A stretch of 64,000 bases of DNA from Pseudoduganella guangdongensis (GTDB lineage: Bacteria > Pseudomonadota > Gammaproteobacteria > Burkholderiales > Burkholderiaceae_D), in NCBI RefSeq assembly GCF_009857475.1, contig NZ_WWCJ01000025.1, positions 1 through 64,000 of the forward strand, read 5' to 3'. The notes below the pieces were generated by a model. The model was not told the origin of the DNA and made no database searches. It saw nothing but the letters and a program-made list of their open reading frames with translations. Below are positions 9,599-18,459 of the stretch, one piece after another. Both the position numbers and the translations under genes were made by a program. Numbering within the stretch: position 1 is the first letter of the stretch; each line of letters starts with the position of its first letter.

Positions 9599-11230
9599 TC
9601 AGCCGGCCAGGGTGTCGCAGGCGATGGCGGTGCTGAGGAAAATCTGGCCGTTCAGGCGTTGCGGCAAATCGGAATCGCGCAGGCGGTCCATGACCGGGCC
9701 CTTGACTTCGGCCAGGTGCAAGCCGATGTTGCGCCGCGCCAGGCTGGCATTCAGCTCGCCCAGGCCGAACAGCGCCGTGGTATCGATGGAACTGACGGAG
9801 GACATGGCCAGCACCAGGTTGCGCGCCGTCGGGTGCGTGCGCAATTCGTCTTCGATGCGCTGCTGCACCGCCTCCACATTGCCGAAGAACAGGTTGGCGT
9901 CGATGCGCAGCACCAGCAGCTCGGGCCGGGTTTCGGCCGGGTAGCGCTCGATGTTGCGGAAATGCTCGCTGCCGGCAATGCGGCCCAGCACCGCGATATG
10001 CGGCCGGCTGGCGCGCCAGATCAGGGTGCCCATCGACAGCGCCACGCCCACCAGCACGCCCGCCTCCACGCCCAGCACCACCACCCCGGCGCCGGTCACC
10101 AGCCAGGCCAGCGCGTCGCCCCGGTCGTAGCGCCAGGCGGTGCGCAAGGTGTCCAGCTCCAGCATGCCCAGCACGGCGACGATGATGGTGGCGGCCAGCA
10201 CCGGCATGGGCAGCAAAGCCAGCCAGCCGGTCGGCGCCACCAGCGCCACCGCCAGCAAACCGGCGGTGATGACGCTGGCCAGCGGCGTTTGCGCGCCAGC
10301 CGCGAAATTGACGGCGGAACGCGACATGCTGCCCGTGACCGGGAAGGCGCCCGACACCATGCTGGCGACATTGGCCGCGCCCAGCCCGACCAGCTCGCGG
10401 TTGCTGGCCAGTTTTTCATTGCGTTTCAAGGCCAGCGACTGCGCCGCCGACATGCTGATCAGGAAGACCACGAAGCCGACCAGCATGCCCGGCTGCAGCA
10501 GTTGCTGCCAATGACCGGGCGAGGTGGCCAGGTTCAGTTGCGGCAGGCCGGTCGGCACCTGGCCGGTGGTCTTCACCCCCAGCGCCTCCAGCCCCAGCAC
10601 CTGCACCAGCAGCAGGCCAAGCAACACCACCAGCATGGGCGCCAGGCGCGCCGCAATATCGGCCGCGCCCTGGCGCATGCCGCAGGCGCGCAGCAGCGGC
10701 GCCAAATGGCTGCGCGACAGCACCAGCAGGAGCAAGGCGCCCAGCCCCAGCGCGGCGCTCGGGCCGTGCCAGTGCGGCAGGTCGGCGCCCAGCAAGGGCT
10801 TGAGCTGGCCGAAGGCGATCACCAGCGCCGAACCGACCGTGAAGCCGCTCATCACCGGGCGCGAAAAGAAGTTGGCCAGGAAGCCCAGGCGCAGCACGCC
10901 GCACAACAGCAGCATGGCGCCCGCCACCAGCGCCAGTTGCGCCGCCAGCACCGAGTACAGGGCGGAACCGGCCGGCGCCATCTGGCCCACGATGGCGGCG
11001 GTCATGAGCGAGACGATGGCCATCGGCCCCACCGATTGCGTCATGCTGGTGCCGAACAGGGCGTACACAAGAGGCGGCAGGATGCTGGCGTAAATGCCGG
11101 TCACCGGCGGCAGGCCGGCCACCAGCGCATAGGCCATGCCTTGCGGGATCATCATCATGGCCACCACGATGCCCGCGCTGACATCGCCCGGCAGCAAGGC
11201 GCGCCGGTAACTTCGCAGCCAGGCCAGCAT
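9599..11230 (-). CDS. SulP family anion transporter with STAS domain
   Basis: The 543-residue inner-membrane protein has the SulP signature at its start (DVSAGIVVAMMMIPQGMAYA, then GLPPVTGIYASILPPLVYALFG), about ten to twelve hydrophobic helices, and a C-terminal STAS domain from about residue 425 (LVLRIDANLFFGNVE; SSVSSIDTTALFGLGEL). Substrates in the family are sulfate, bicarbonate or C4-dicarboxylates; which one applies is open. The ATG at 11230 shares one base with the stop of the TetR gene upstream (TGATG), so translation is coupled. Longer in-frame readings upstream are antisense-like low-complexity sequence over the TetR gene and are not used. Confidence 0.92.
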   Translation of the reverse strand: MLAWLRSYRRALLPGDVSAGIVVAMMMIPQGMAYALVAGLPPVTGIYASILPPLVYALFGTSMTQSVGPMAIVSLMTAAIVGQMAPAGSALYSVLAAQLALVAGAMLLLCGVLRLGFLANFFSRPVMSGFTVGSALVIAFGQLKPLLGADLPHWHGPSAALGLGALLLLVLSRSHLAPLLRACGMRQGAADIAARLAPMLVVLLGLLLVQVLGLEALGVKTTGQVPTGLPQLNLATSPGHWQQLLQPGMLVGFVVFLISMSAAQSLALKRNEKLASNRELVGLGAANVASMVSGAFPVTGSMSRSAVNFAAGAQTPLASVITAGLLAVALVAPTGWLALLPMPVLAATIIVAVLGMLELDTLRTAWRYDRGDALAWLVTGAGVVVLGVEAGVLVGVALSMGTLIWRASRPHIAVLGRIAGSEHFRNIERYPAETRPELLVLRIDANLFFGNVEAVQQRIEDELRTHPTARNLVLAMSSVSSIDTTALFGLGELNASLARRNIGLHLAEVKGPVMDRLRDSDLPQRLNGQIFLSTAIACDTLAG

Positions 11231-11799
11231 CAGCTGCCCTGCTCCAACGTGGCCAGCACGGCGGCCAGGATTTCGTCCGACTGTTTGCGGTCGGCCACCG
11301 CGCGCGCCAGCACCAGGGCGCCCACCATGGCGGCATAGGTGGTGATGGCGGCGCGCCGCTGCTGCGCCGGCGCGCCGGGCAGCGCCTGCGCCAGCGCCGC
11401 GATCTGCGACTGGAAACTGTCGGCCATGGCTTGCCGCACCTCGGGCCCGACGCGCGACACGTCCGGGCCGAGCGCGGCCAGGGCGCAGCCGCCGCCCGGG
11501 TTGTCGCGGTGTTTGGCGGTCAGGTACATATGGGCCAGCGCCGCGCGCGGATTGGCGGGCGCTGCGGCCAGCAGCGTGCGCCACTTTTCCGCCGAGCCTT
11601 GCATGGCCTTGCCGAAGGCTTCGGCCAGCAGGTCTTCCTTGGAGGCGAAATGGCCGTAGAAGCCGCCGTGCGTCAGGCCGGCGCATTTCATCAGGTCGGC
11701 CACGCCGATGCCGTCGTAGCCTTTTTCGCGGAACAGGCGGGATGCTGTTTCAACAATGCGCTCGCGGTTCTGCGCCGCTTGCTCCCTGCTTACACGCAT
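11230..11799 (-). CDS. TetR/AcrR family repressor
   Basis: A 189-residue protein with the classic N-terminal helix-turn-helix (about 10-57: RERIVETASRLF, then GVADLMKCAGLTHGGFYGHF). The SKEDL after the recognition helix places it in the group of AcrR-like repressors that sense small compounds, often with a reactive Cys; Cys is present in the ligand domain (GGGCALAAL). It is coupled to the SulP transporter, so its regulon probably includes that gene. A candidate operator palindrome lies just upstream at 11829-11844. Confidence 0.9.
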   Translation of the reverse strand: MRVSREQAAQNRERIVETASRLFREKGYDGIGVADLMKCAGLTHGGFYGHFASKEDLLAEAFGKAMQGSAEKWRTLLAAAPANPRAALAHMYLTAKHRDNPGGGCALAALGPDVSRVGPEVRQAMADSFQSQIAALAQALPGAPAQQRRAAITTYAAMVGALVLARAVADRKQSDEILAAVLATLEQGS

Positions 11800-11828
11800 G
11801 ATCTTCTCCCCGGTTATTTTTATTATGG

Positions 11829-11844
11829 ATGTAATATATCATAC
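11829..11844. promoter_or_regulatory. Candidate TetR autoregulatory operator
   Basis: ATGTAAT-AT-ATCATAC is an imperfect palindrome (5 of 7 arm bases match) 30-45 bases upstream of the TetR start, in an AT-rich spot that could hold the promoter. By-eye match only. Confidence 0.35.
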
Positions 11845-11873
11845 GTGAATGACCGTCGTCATGCAAAGTCCGG

Positions 11874-13322
11874 TCAGCGCGCCATGGCCAGTTCGACGCA
11901 ATTGCGGCCGGCCCGTTTGGCGCGGTGCAAGGCCGCTTCCAGCCGCGCCACCAGTTCCGTCGCGCCCTCGTCCGGCGCCAGCTGGGCCACGCTGAAACTG
12001 GCGGTGACGGCATCGGCGCCGGCCAGTTCGGTGGCGGCGATGGCCTGGCGCAGTTCCTCCGCCAGTTTAAAGGCATCGATCGCCACGGTGTGCGTGGCCA
12101 CCACCAGGAACTGCTCGCCGCGCATGCGCGCCAGCGTGTCGGAATTGCGCAGGCGGCTCTGCACCATGCCGGCGATCTGCGCCAGCGCGCGGTCGCCCGT
12201 GGTGTAGCCGTACAGCTCATTGACGGTGCGGAAGCTGTCGATATCGAAGGCCAGCACCGCCAGCGGCAAACCGTAGCGGCGCGCGCGGCGGATTTCGCCA
12301 TCCAGCACCTGCTCGCCCTGGCGCCGATTGGCCACGCCGGTCAGGCCGTCGAACGGCGTGACCTCGGTCAATTGCAGGCCCAGGGCGTCGTTCTGCAGGC
12401 GCAGGTCGCTCATCACCATGCCAAAGCTGATCAACTGCGCGGCCGAGCCGAAACAGGCAAAGTGCTCACGGCTGAGGACCAGCGGACGGTCGAACAGCAT
12501 GCTGACGGCACCCAGCAAGGGCCCGCCCGGCTCGCCGCGCAGCGGCATGGCCAGCAGCATATGCACGCCCTGCCCTTCCAGCAGCGCCGCCAGTTGCGCG
12601 TCGCCCGCCTTGTCCGGCGCGTCGAGCAGCAGCAATTCCCCGCGCAGCGCCGGGGCATCGAGCAGCTCGCGGCGGCCGGCCAGCACATCGTGCATGTCGA
12701 GGTCGATGCGGGCGTCCTGCGCCACCAGTTGCAAGTTGCCATCGGCATCCGTGCGCAACAGCGCCGCATGGCAGATGCCGGGATAGCCGCACAGGGCGTT
12801 GCAGACGCGCGCGCCCATGCGCTCCAGTTCTTCCGATCCGTACAGGGCGCGCTGCAGGCTGCGCTGGATCGCCAGCAAATCGTTCAGCTCCGCTTCGCGG
12901 TCCAGCAAGTGCTGCTGGGCGGAAGCCAGGGTGTCCGCCACGGGCGCCATCAGCCCCGCCACGGCGTCGCGCAGCTGCGGCAAGTCGAGCGGGGTAATGC
13001 GGTAGGCCAGCGGGCCTTGCGCCATCAGCTCGGCCATGGTGGCGGAACGGGTATACGGGCAGAGCACCAGCACCGGCGCACCGGCGCGGCTGCGCACCAG
13101 CGCGGCCAGCTCGGTACCGGCCGGCATGGCGGCGCCGTTCAGGTCAATCACCAGCAAGGAAATCTTGTTCTGCGCCAGCGCATGGCGCGCGCTGGCGATA
13201 CTGTCCGCAGTCAGCAAACGGTCGAAGGACTCGGCGCAGGCAGCCAAAAATTCCTGGCGCCTGGCGGCATCGGGATGGAGGAAAAGGCCGGTACGTTGAC
13301 GACGGCCAGCAGCATTAGCCAT
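11874..13322 (-). CDS. GAF-GGDEF signalling protein with degenerate active site
   Basis: A 482-residue cytoplasmic protein with a receiver-like N-terminus (about 10-120; LLVIDLNG in the Asp position), a GAF-type middle domain (about 150-310) and a C-terminal GGDEF fold (320-482; DGLTGVANRR, then LAFDIDSFRTVN). The signature GGDEF is RGEQF here (401-405), so the first Gly and the catalytic Glu are changed. That points to a domain that binds GTP or c-di-GMP or signals by interaction rather than a good cyclase. No EAL domain is attached. It is divergent from the SDR/Ku genes. Confidence 0.87.
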   Translation of the reverse strand: MANAAGRRQRTGLFLHPDAARRQEFLAACAESFDRLLTADSIASARHALAQNKISLLVIDLNGAAMPAGTELAALVRSRAGAPVLVLCPYTRSATMAELMAQGPLAYRITPLDLPQLRDAVAGLMAPVADTLASAQQHLLDREAELNDLLAIQRSLQRALYGSEELERMGARVCNALCGYPGICHAALLRTDADGNLQLVAQDARIDLDMHDVLAGRRELLDAPALRGELLLLDAPDKAGDAQLAALLEGQGVHMLLAMPLRGEPGGPLLGAVSMLFDRPLVLSREHFACFGSAAQLISFGMVMSDLRLQNDALGLQLTEVTPFDGLTGVANRRQGEQVLDGEIRRARRYGLPLAVLAFDIDSFRTVNELYGYTTGDRALAQIAGMVQSRLRNSDTLARMRGEQFLVVATHTVAIDAFKLAEELRQAIAATELAGADAVTASFSVAQLAPDEGATELVARLEAALHRAKRAGRNCVELAMAR

Positions 13323-13435
13323 GCGGCTTAGTGTGCCACAAGTTCAATCCAGACAACATCTCTTTTGTGTGTGGGAGCGCACGGTTCGCAACGGTGGCGC
13401 GGCAAATACTGGCCTTCCGAGCACAGGAGGCCGCC

Positions 13436-14428
13436 ATGTCCAGCACCCGCGATTCACAGCAGAAAAGCAGCGCCGGCAACGCGCAGCGCGCAATCCAGCA
13501 GGAACAGGACCAGCGCGATAGGCACCGGCCACAGCACGCGGCGGAACAGGCGCCGGTGCAAGCGGGGCACCAGCCCTACCCCGCGCCGCCGCTGCCGCAG
13601 CAGCACCTGGAAAAACCCGGGCTGGAACACCAGATGGCCCTGAAGCCGCAATTCATGGCGCCCGACTATTGCGGAAGCGGCAAGCTTGCCGGCATGGCAG
13701 CGATTATTACCGGCGGCGATTCCGGCATCGGCCGCGCCGTGGCCGTGCTGTATGCGCGCGAAGGCGCCGACGTGGCCCTGGTCTACCTGCCGGAAGAGCA
13801 GCAGGATGCCGACGCAACGCGCGAGTACGTCGAGGCCGAGGGGCAGCGCTGCCTGCTGCTGCCGGGCGACGTGCGCGACCCGGCGTTTTGCCGCCAGGCC
13901 GTGGAGCAAGTGCTGCGGGCGTTCGGCCGGCTCGACATCCTGGTCAACAACGCGGCCTTCCAGGAGCATGCCGGGGCGCTGGAGGAGCTGTCGGAGGAGC
14001 GCTTCGACCTGACCATGAAAACCAATATCTACGGCTACTTCCACATGGCCAAAGCCGTGCTGCCGCACCTGAAGCGCGGCAACGCGATCATCAATACCGG
14101 CTCCGTGGTGGGCCTGCGCGGCTCGAAAGAGCTGCTGGACTATTCGACCACCAAGGGCGCCATCCACGCGTTCACCATGTCGCTCGCCGCCAACCTGCTG
14201 GAGCGCGGCATCCGCGTCAACGCGGTGGCGCCGGGGCCGGTGTGGACCCCGCTCAACCCGGCTGACCAGACGCCGGACCAGATCAAGGATTTCGGCTCCC
14301 AGGCGGATATGCACCGGCCGGCGCAACCGGAGGAAATATCCCCCGCCTTCGTCTTCCTGGCGGCGCCCTGCTGCTCCAGCTATATCAGCGGTATCGTCCT
14401 GCCGGTAACCGGCAGTGTGGGAGATTGA
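13436..14428 (+). CDS. SDR family oxidoreductase (YghA-like)
   Basis: A 330-residue short-chain dehydrogenase with a Gln/His/Pro-rich N-terminal extension of about 80 residues. The Rossmann motif TGGDSGIGRA, NNAAFQ, and the catalytic Ser (NTGSVVG) and YSTTKGA (Tyr and Lys) follow. The start at 13436 follows a textbook AGGAGG; the longer reading from 13331 is not needed. Such extended SDRs are common general-stress oxidoreductases in soil bacteria. The stop is one base before the start of the Ku gene, so the two form an operon; a stress link with DNA repair is inference. Confidence 0.9.
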   Translation: MSSTRDSQQKSSAGNAQRAIQQEQDQRDRHRPQHAAEQAPVQAGHQPYPAPPLPQQHLEKPGLEHQMALKPQFMAPDYCGSGKLAGMAAIITGGDSGIGRAVAVLYAREGADVALVYLPEEQQDADATREYVEAEGQRCLLLPGDVRDPAFCRQAVEQVLRAFGRLDILVNNAAFQEHAGALEELSEERFDLTMKTNIYGYFHMAKAVLPHLKRGNAIINTGSVVGLRGSKELLDYSTTKGAIHAFTMSLAANLLERGIRVNAVAPGPVWTPLNPADQTPDQIKDFGSQADMHRPAQPEEISPAFVFLAAPCCSSYISGIVLPVTGSVGD

Positions 14429-14429
14429 G

Positions 14430-15470
14430 ATGGCACGCGCATTATGGAAAGGCGCTATCAGCTTCGGCCTCGTGCATATTCCGGTGGAGCTGCACAAGGC
14501 CGTCGAATCGCATGACCTGGATTTGACCATGCTGGATAAACGCGACTTCTCGCCCATCGGTTTCAAGCGTTACAACAAGGCGAGCGGCAAGGAAGTCACC
14601 TGGGACCATATCGTCAAAGGCTACGAGCATACGGACGGCGAGTACGTGGTGCTGAGCGACGAAGACCTGCGCCTGGCCAATCCCAAGGCGACGCAAACCA
14701 TCGACATCCTGGCATTTGTGGACGCCGAGTCGGTCCCGCTGACCTTCTACGAAACGCCCTACTACCTGGCGCCCGGGCGCGGCGGCGACAAAGTCTACGC
14801 CCTGCTGCGCGAGACCCTGCGCAAGGCTGGCCGCATCGCCGTCGCCACGGTGGTGATCCGCACGCGCCAGCACCTGTGCGCGCTGGTGGCGGTGGGCGAC
14901 GGCATCGTGATGAACACGCTGCGCTATGCCAGCGAGATCCGCAACCCGGAAGAACTCAAGCTGCCGGGTGATGCGGGCATCACCGACAAGGAGCTGAAGA
15001 TGGCCCTGTCGCTGGTGGAGGACATGAGCGAGGAGTGGAATCCGCTGGCCTACCACGACACGTACCGCGAGGATGTGCTCAAGCTGGTGGAGAAGAAAGT
15101 GAAGGCCGGCCAGACGCACACGATTACCGAGCCCTCGGATGAAGCGCCGGCGCCAAAAGCCAGCAATGTGGTGGACCTGGTGGCCCTGCTCAAGCAAAGC
15201 CTGGGTTCGCGCGGGCGCGCCGGCGCCGCGGGCGACGAAGAAGCGCGGGAGGCGGAAGAGGAGGAAGCGGCGCCGCGCGCGCCGCGTCCACGCCGCGCCG
15301 CCGCAGGCGCAAGCAAATCGCGCAGTCCGGCAACGCGCAGCACGGCCACGGAGACCAGCACCACCAAGCGCGCCAGCTCTGCCAAGGCTGCCAAACCCGC
15401 TGCCAAGCCCGCCGCAAAACCTGCCGCCAGCGGCGCCAAAACCAGCACCAGCCGCCGCAAAGCCGCCTGA
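14430..15470 (+). CDS. ku: Ku protein, non-homologous end joining
   Basis: A 346-residue homodimeric DNA-end-binding protein. The Ku core is clear (LWKGAISFGLVHIPVEL at the start; VTWDHIVKGYE; the YYLAPG and KAGRIAVATVVIR blocks). After about residue 260 comes a long basic, Ala/Lys/Ser-rich tail with AAKPAAKPAAKPAA repeats, like the DNA-binding tails of other betaproteobacterial Ku proteins. The start ATG at 14430 follows GGGAG. The gene is convergent with LigD, its usual partner, only 7 bases away. Confidence 0.96.
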   Translation: MARALWKGAISFGLVHIPVELHKAVESHDLDLTMLDKRDFSPIGFKRYNKASGKEVTWDHIVKGYEHTDGEYVVLSDEDLRLANPKATQTIDILAFVDAESVPLTFYETPYYLAPGRGGDKVYALLRETLRKAGRIAVATVVIRTRQHLCALVAVGDGIVMNTLRYASEIRNPEELKLPGDAGITDKELKMALSLVEDMSEEWNPLAYHDTYREDVLKLVEKKVKAGQTHTITEPSDEAPAPKASNVVDLVALLKQSLGSRGRAGAAGDEEAREAEEEEAAPRAPRPRRAAAGASKSRSPATRSTATETSTTKRASSAKAAKPAAKPAAKPAASGAKTSTSRRKAA

Positions 15471-15477
15471 TTGCGCC

Positions 15478-17928
15478 TCAGGCGGCGGCCGTGGCCTGGC
15501 CGACCGCCTTCATGGCAGGCGCCAGGCCGACGGCGGCTTTCGCGTAGTCCGCCCACGGGGTGTTGCCCGCGTCCAGCCGCGTATGCGCGGTGGCCACCGT
15601 CCAATGGTCGCCGCCGCGCAGACTGGCCAGCTCGTCCCAGCCGACCGGCACCGAAATCCCCAGTCCTGGCCGGGCGCGCGCCGACCAAGCCGAGACCGTG
15701 GTGGCGCCGCGGCCATTGCGCAGGTAGTCGATAAAGATCTTGCCGACCCTGTTGCGCGGACCACTCTTCGCGGCAAAGCGCTCGGGCAGGATGGCCGCCA
15801 TATGCTCCACCACCTGCTTGCTGAACGCCTTCACGGTATCCCAGTCATAGTAAGGCTTGATCGGGACCACCACATGCAAGCCTTTACCGCCGCTGGTCTT
15901 GAGAAAGCATGGCAGCCCCAGTTCATCCAGGAAGCCGTGCATCAGCTGGGCCGCCTCCTGCACCTGCGTCCATTCGACGCCGCTACCGGGGTCCAGGTCG
16001 AACACGATGCGGTTCGGCTTCTCGTAGGTGCGGCCCAGGGCGTTCTGCGTATGCAGCTCGATCACGTTGAACTGCGCGGCAGAGAGCAGCGCCTCCGTCG
16101 TGCCCACCTCCAGCATCGGCGGATGCTCCGGGTCCAGCTCGCGCGGGAACTCTTTCAAGCCTTTCAGCTTGCTGACATCCGCATGCTTCTGGAAGAACAG
16201 CTCCCCGCCCACGCCGTCCGGCGCACGCACCAGCGAGACCGGGCGGCCGCGCGTGTGCTCCAGCAGCAGGTCCGCCATCAGGGCGTAATAGCGCAGCAGG
16301 TCGATTTTTTTCAGGCCGCTGGCCTGGTCGACCAGCCGGTCGGGATTGGTCACCTTCAGTGAGGCGGGCAGCTTGCTGTGCACAGTATTCTCCTCTATCG
16401 GTGCGGGCTCCTCGCGGCGTATTTCGGCGGCACGCTTGTCCTTGCGCAGCCCCTGGAATACGGCATGCCGCACCGAGCCGCCATGCGTCCACTCGCCGAA
16501 ACTGACTTCCGCCACCAGCTGTGGTTTCACCCAATGCGCCCTGCGGGCAATGGCTTTGCCGGGGGCGAACGGGCTGGCGTCGGCCGCCAGGCGCTTGAGT
16601 TTCAGCGCCAGGTCGCGCAAGGTCTTGTCGTTGAAACCCGTGCCGACATTGCCGGCATAGTGCAAGGCACCGTCCGCGCCATACACGCCGAGCAGCAGAG
16701 AGCCAATGCCAGTGCGGCTGCCTTGCGGGTCAGTGTAGCCGCCAATGACAAACTCCTGGCGCTGGGCGCATTTCAGCTTGATCCAGTCGCGCGAACGGCG
16801 TTCAGTATAGGCCGAATCGCGGCGTTTGCCGATGACGCCCTCCAGGCCCATCTCGCAGGCAGCGGCAAGCAACTGCTCCGGCGGCGCCTGCAGCACGGTG
16901 CTGAGGCGGATTGTGTCGCCATCGACGTGCTCCAGCGCCGCTTGCAGCCTGGCGCGGCGCTGCTCCAGCGGCAGCGCGCGCAGGTCTTCGCCGGCGAGAT
17001 ACGGCGCGTCGAACATGAAGTAGACGATCTCCTTTGTGCGCCTGCCGTCGAAAGCTTGCTGCAGCAGGCCGAAGTCGGGGCGTCCCTGCGCGTTGTGAAC
17101 GACGATCTCGCCGTCGTACCAGCCGTCCGGCAGACCGGCGCCGGCCAGTGCGGCCTGCAGCGGTTCCAGCTTATGCGTCCAGTCGTTGCCGTTGCGGGTG
17201 AGCAGGCGGATGTCACCGCCCTCGATACGGGCCAGCAGGCGGTAGCCGTCGTATTTGACTTCGAACAGCCAGTCCTCGGGCGCTGCGGGCGGGGAATCGG
17301 CCAGGGTGGCCAGCTCCGGCGCAAGCGACTCCGGGAGCGGCGCGGCTGCGGCGGCCGGCGCGGTCGCGGCGACGGCGGCGGGACCGAGGTGCTTCACGCT
17401 GTCGGGCATTTCATCGACCACGCTGAACTCGTCCGCGGGCCGCACGTACTGGTCCTTTTCCTTGATCAGCAGCCAGGGCTCCTTGTCCTCTCCCTTGCCG
17501 CGCATTCGCACCAGCGCCCAGCGACCGTGCATTTTGTGGCCGTGCAGCAGGAACACCAGCTTGCCGGCGCGGTAGCCCTTGCGCGGGTCCTCCAGCGGCT
17601 CCCATGTGCCGCGATCCCAGATGATCACCTTGCCCGCGCCGTACTGCTTTTCCGGGATCGTGCCTTCGAACTCGTTATAGGCGATGGGATGGTCCTCGAC
17701 CTGCACCGCCATGCGCTTGTCGCGCGTGTCGTAGCTGGGGCCCTTGGGGACGGCCCAGCTCTTCATGGTGCCGTCGAGCTCCAGGCGGAAGTCGTAGTGC
17801 AGCCGCGTCGCCCAGTGCTTCTGGATGACGAAGCCCAACCGGTCCTGGCCCGGCTGGCCGCCCTCCGCGGGCTCCGGCGTCGCGCTGAAGTTGCGCTTCG
17901 CCTTGTAAGTCTTGAGTGCATCCTTCAT
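15478..17928 (-). CDS. ligD: Multifunctional DNA ligase D (PE-Lig-Pol)
   Basis: The 816-residue enzyme has the three domains in the Pseudomonas order. A 3'-phosphoesterase at about 10-165 (FVIQKHWATRLHYDFRLE) is followed by an ATP-dependent ligase at about 205-500 with the adenylated Lys225 in KYDGYR and GLEGVIGKRRDS. The primase-polymerase from about 530 has FDLDPG and TSGGKGLHVVVP and the late RGATTVSAWSARARPG block. The start at 17928 is chosen because family alignment begins near MKDALKTYKAKRNF; its ribosome site is weak. It works with Ku on double-strand breaks, mainly in stationary cells. Confidence 0.96.
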   Translation of the reverse strand: MKDALKTYKAKRNFSATPEPAEGGQPGQDRLGFVIQKHWATRLHYDFRLELDGTMKSWAVPKGPSYDTRDKRMAVQVEDHPIAYNEFEGTIPEKQYGAGKVIIWDRGTWEPLEDPRKGYRAGKLVFLLHGHKMHGRWALVRMRGKGEDKEPWLLIKEKDQYVRPADEFSVVDEMPDSVKHLGPAAVAATAPAAAAAPLPESLAPELATLADSPPAAPEDWLFEVKYDGYRLLARIEGGDIRLLTRNGNDWTHKLEPLQAALAGAGLPDGWYDGEIVVHNAQGRPDFGLLQQAFDGRRTKEIVYFMFDAPYLAGEDLRALPLEQRRARLQAALEHVDGDTIRLSTVLQAPPEQLLAAACEMGLEGVIGKRRDSAYTERRSRDWIKLKCAQRQEFVIGGYTDPQGSRTGIGSLLLGVYGADGALHYAGNVGTGFNDKTLRDLALKLKRLAADASPFAPGKAIARRAHWVKPQLVAEVSFGEWTHGGSVRHAVFQGLRKDKRAAEIRREEPAPIEENTVHSKLPASLKVTNPDRLVDQASGLKKIDLLRYYALMADLLLEHTRGRPVSLVRAPDGVGGELFFQKHADVSKLKGLKEFPRELDPEHPPMLEVGTTEALLSAAQFNVIELHTQNALGRTYEKPNRIVFDLDPGSGVEWTQVQEAAQLMHGFLDELGLPCFLKTSGGKGLHVVVPIKPYYDWDTVKAFSKQVVEHMAAILPERFAAKSGPRNRVGKIFIDYLRNGRGATTVSAWSARARPGLGISVPVGWDELASLRGGDHWTVATAHTRLDAGNTPWADYAKAAVGLAPAMKAVGQATAAA

Positions 17929-18117
17929 GGCCCCACTGTACGGGGCGCACGGGGCGGCGACGGTTAAACGCCGCACCTTGTAAGCAGTTTGTGCAGATGT
18001 AAGGAGTTGTAATGCCGGTCAACTAGCCCGGCAGCGGCGCCGTTTTCTGCTCAGTGACACGGCAATAGCGCACGATACGCGAAACGATTTATACCATTTA
18101 CGCCAAGGAGCCTGACC

Positions 18118-18369
18118 ATGAAGAAGACCATCGCCACCCTGATCGCCGGCCTGTTCGCCAGCGCTGCCTTCGCACAAACTCCGGCACCAGCCGCCGCCCC
18201 GGCCACTGCCGCAGTGGCCAAACCGACGGCCGCCGCGGCAGCTTCCAGCGCCTCCAGCGCCGCATCGGCTGCGGCATCGGCGGCAACCCCAGCGCCGGCC
18301 ACTCCAGCCGCCGCGACAGCCGCGCCGGCCAAGGATGCCGGCTACGACGTGAAGAAAGCCACCAAATAA
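18118..18369 (+). CDS. Small secreted Ala-rich protein
   Basis: An 83-residue protein with a signal peptide (MKKTIATLIAGLFASAAFAQ) and a mature part almost entirely of Ala, Pro, Ser and Thr, ending DAGYDVKKATK. AAGGAG precedes the start, which supports expression. Similar Ala-rich periplasmic small proteins are common in the family but have no assigned role. The gene stands alone, divergent from ligD. Confidence 0.8.
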   Translation: MKKTIATLIAGLFASAAFAQTPAPAAAPATAAVAKPTAAAAASSASSAASAAASAATPAPATPAAATAAPAKDAGYDVKKATK

Positions 18370-18459
18370 GCTTCCCAGCCGGCAGCGCAGCGCCGCCGTC
18401 CCGCCTCCAAAACGGCAAGCGGCGAGCGTTGCCGGCACCCTTCCCCAACCCGTACTGGA

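Noticed and set aside
11231-11686. N-terminal extension of the SulP frame over the TetR gene
   Set aside because: The extension is low-complexity Arg/Gly/Ala sequence in another frame of the TetR gene, and the SulP family starts at the ATG at 11230.
15139-17967. Long plus-strand frames opposite ligD
   Set aside because: They lack ribosome sites and family motifs, while the minus strand encodes complete LigD domains.
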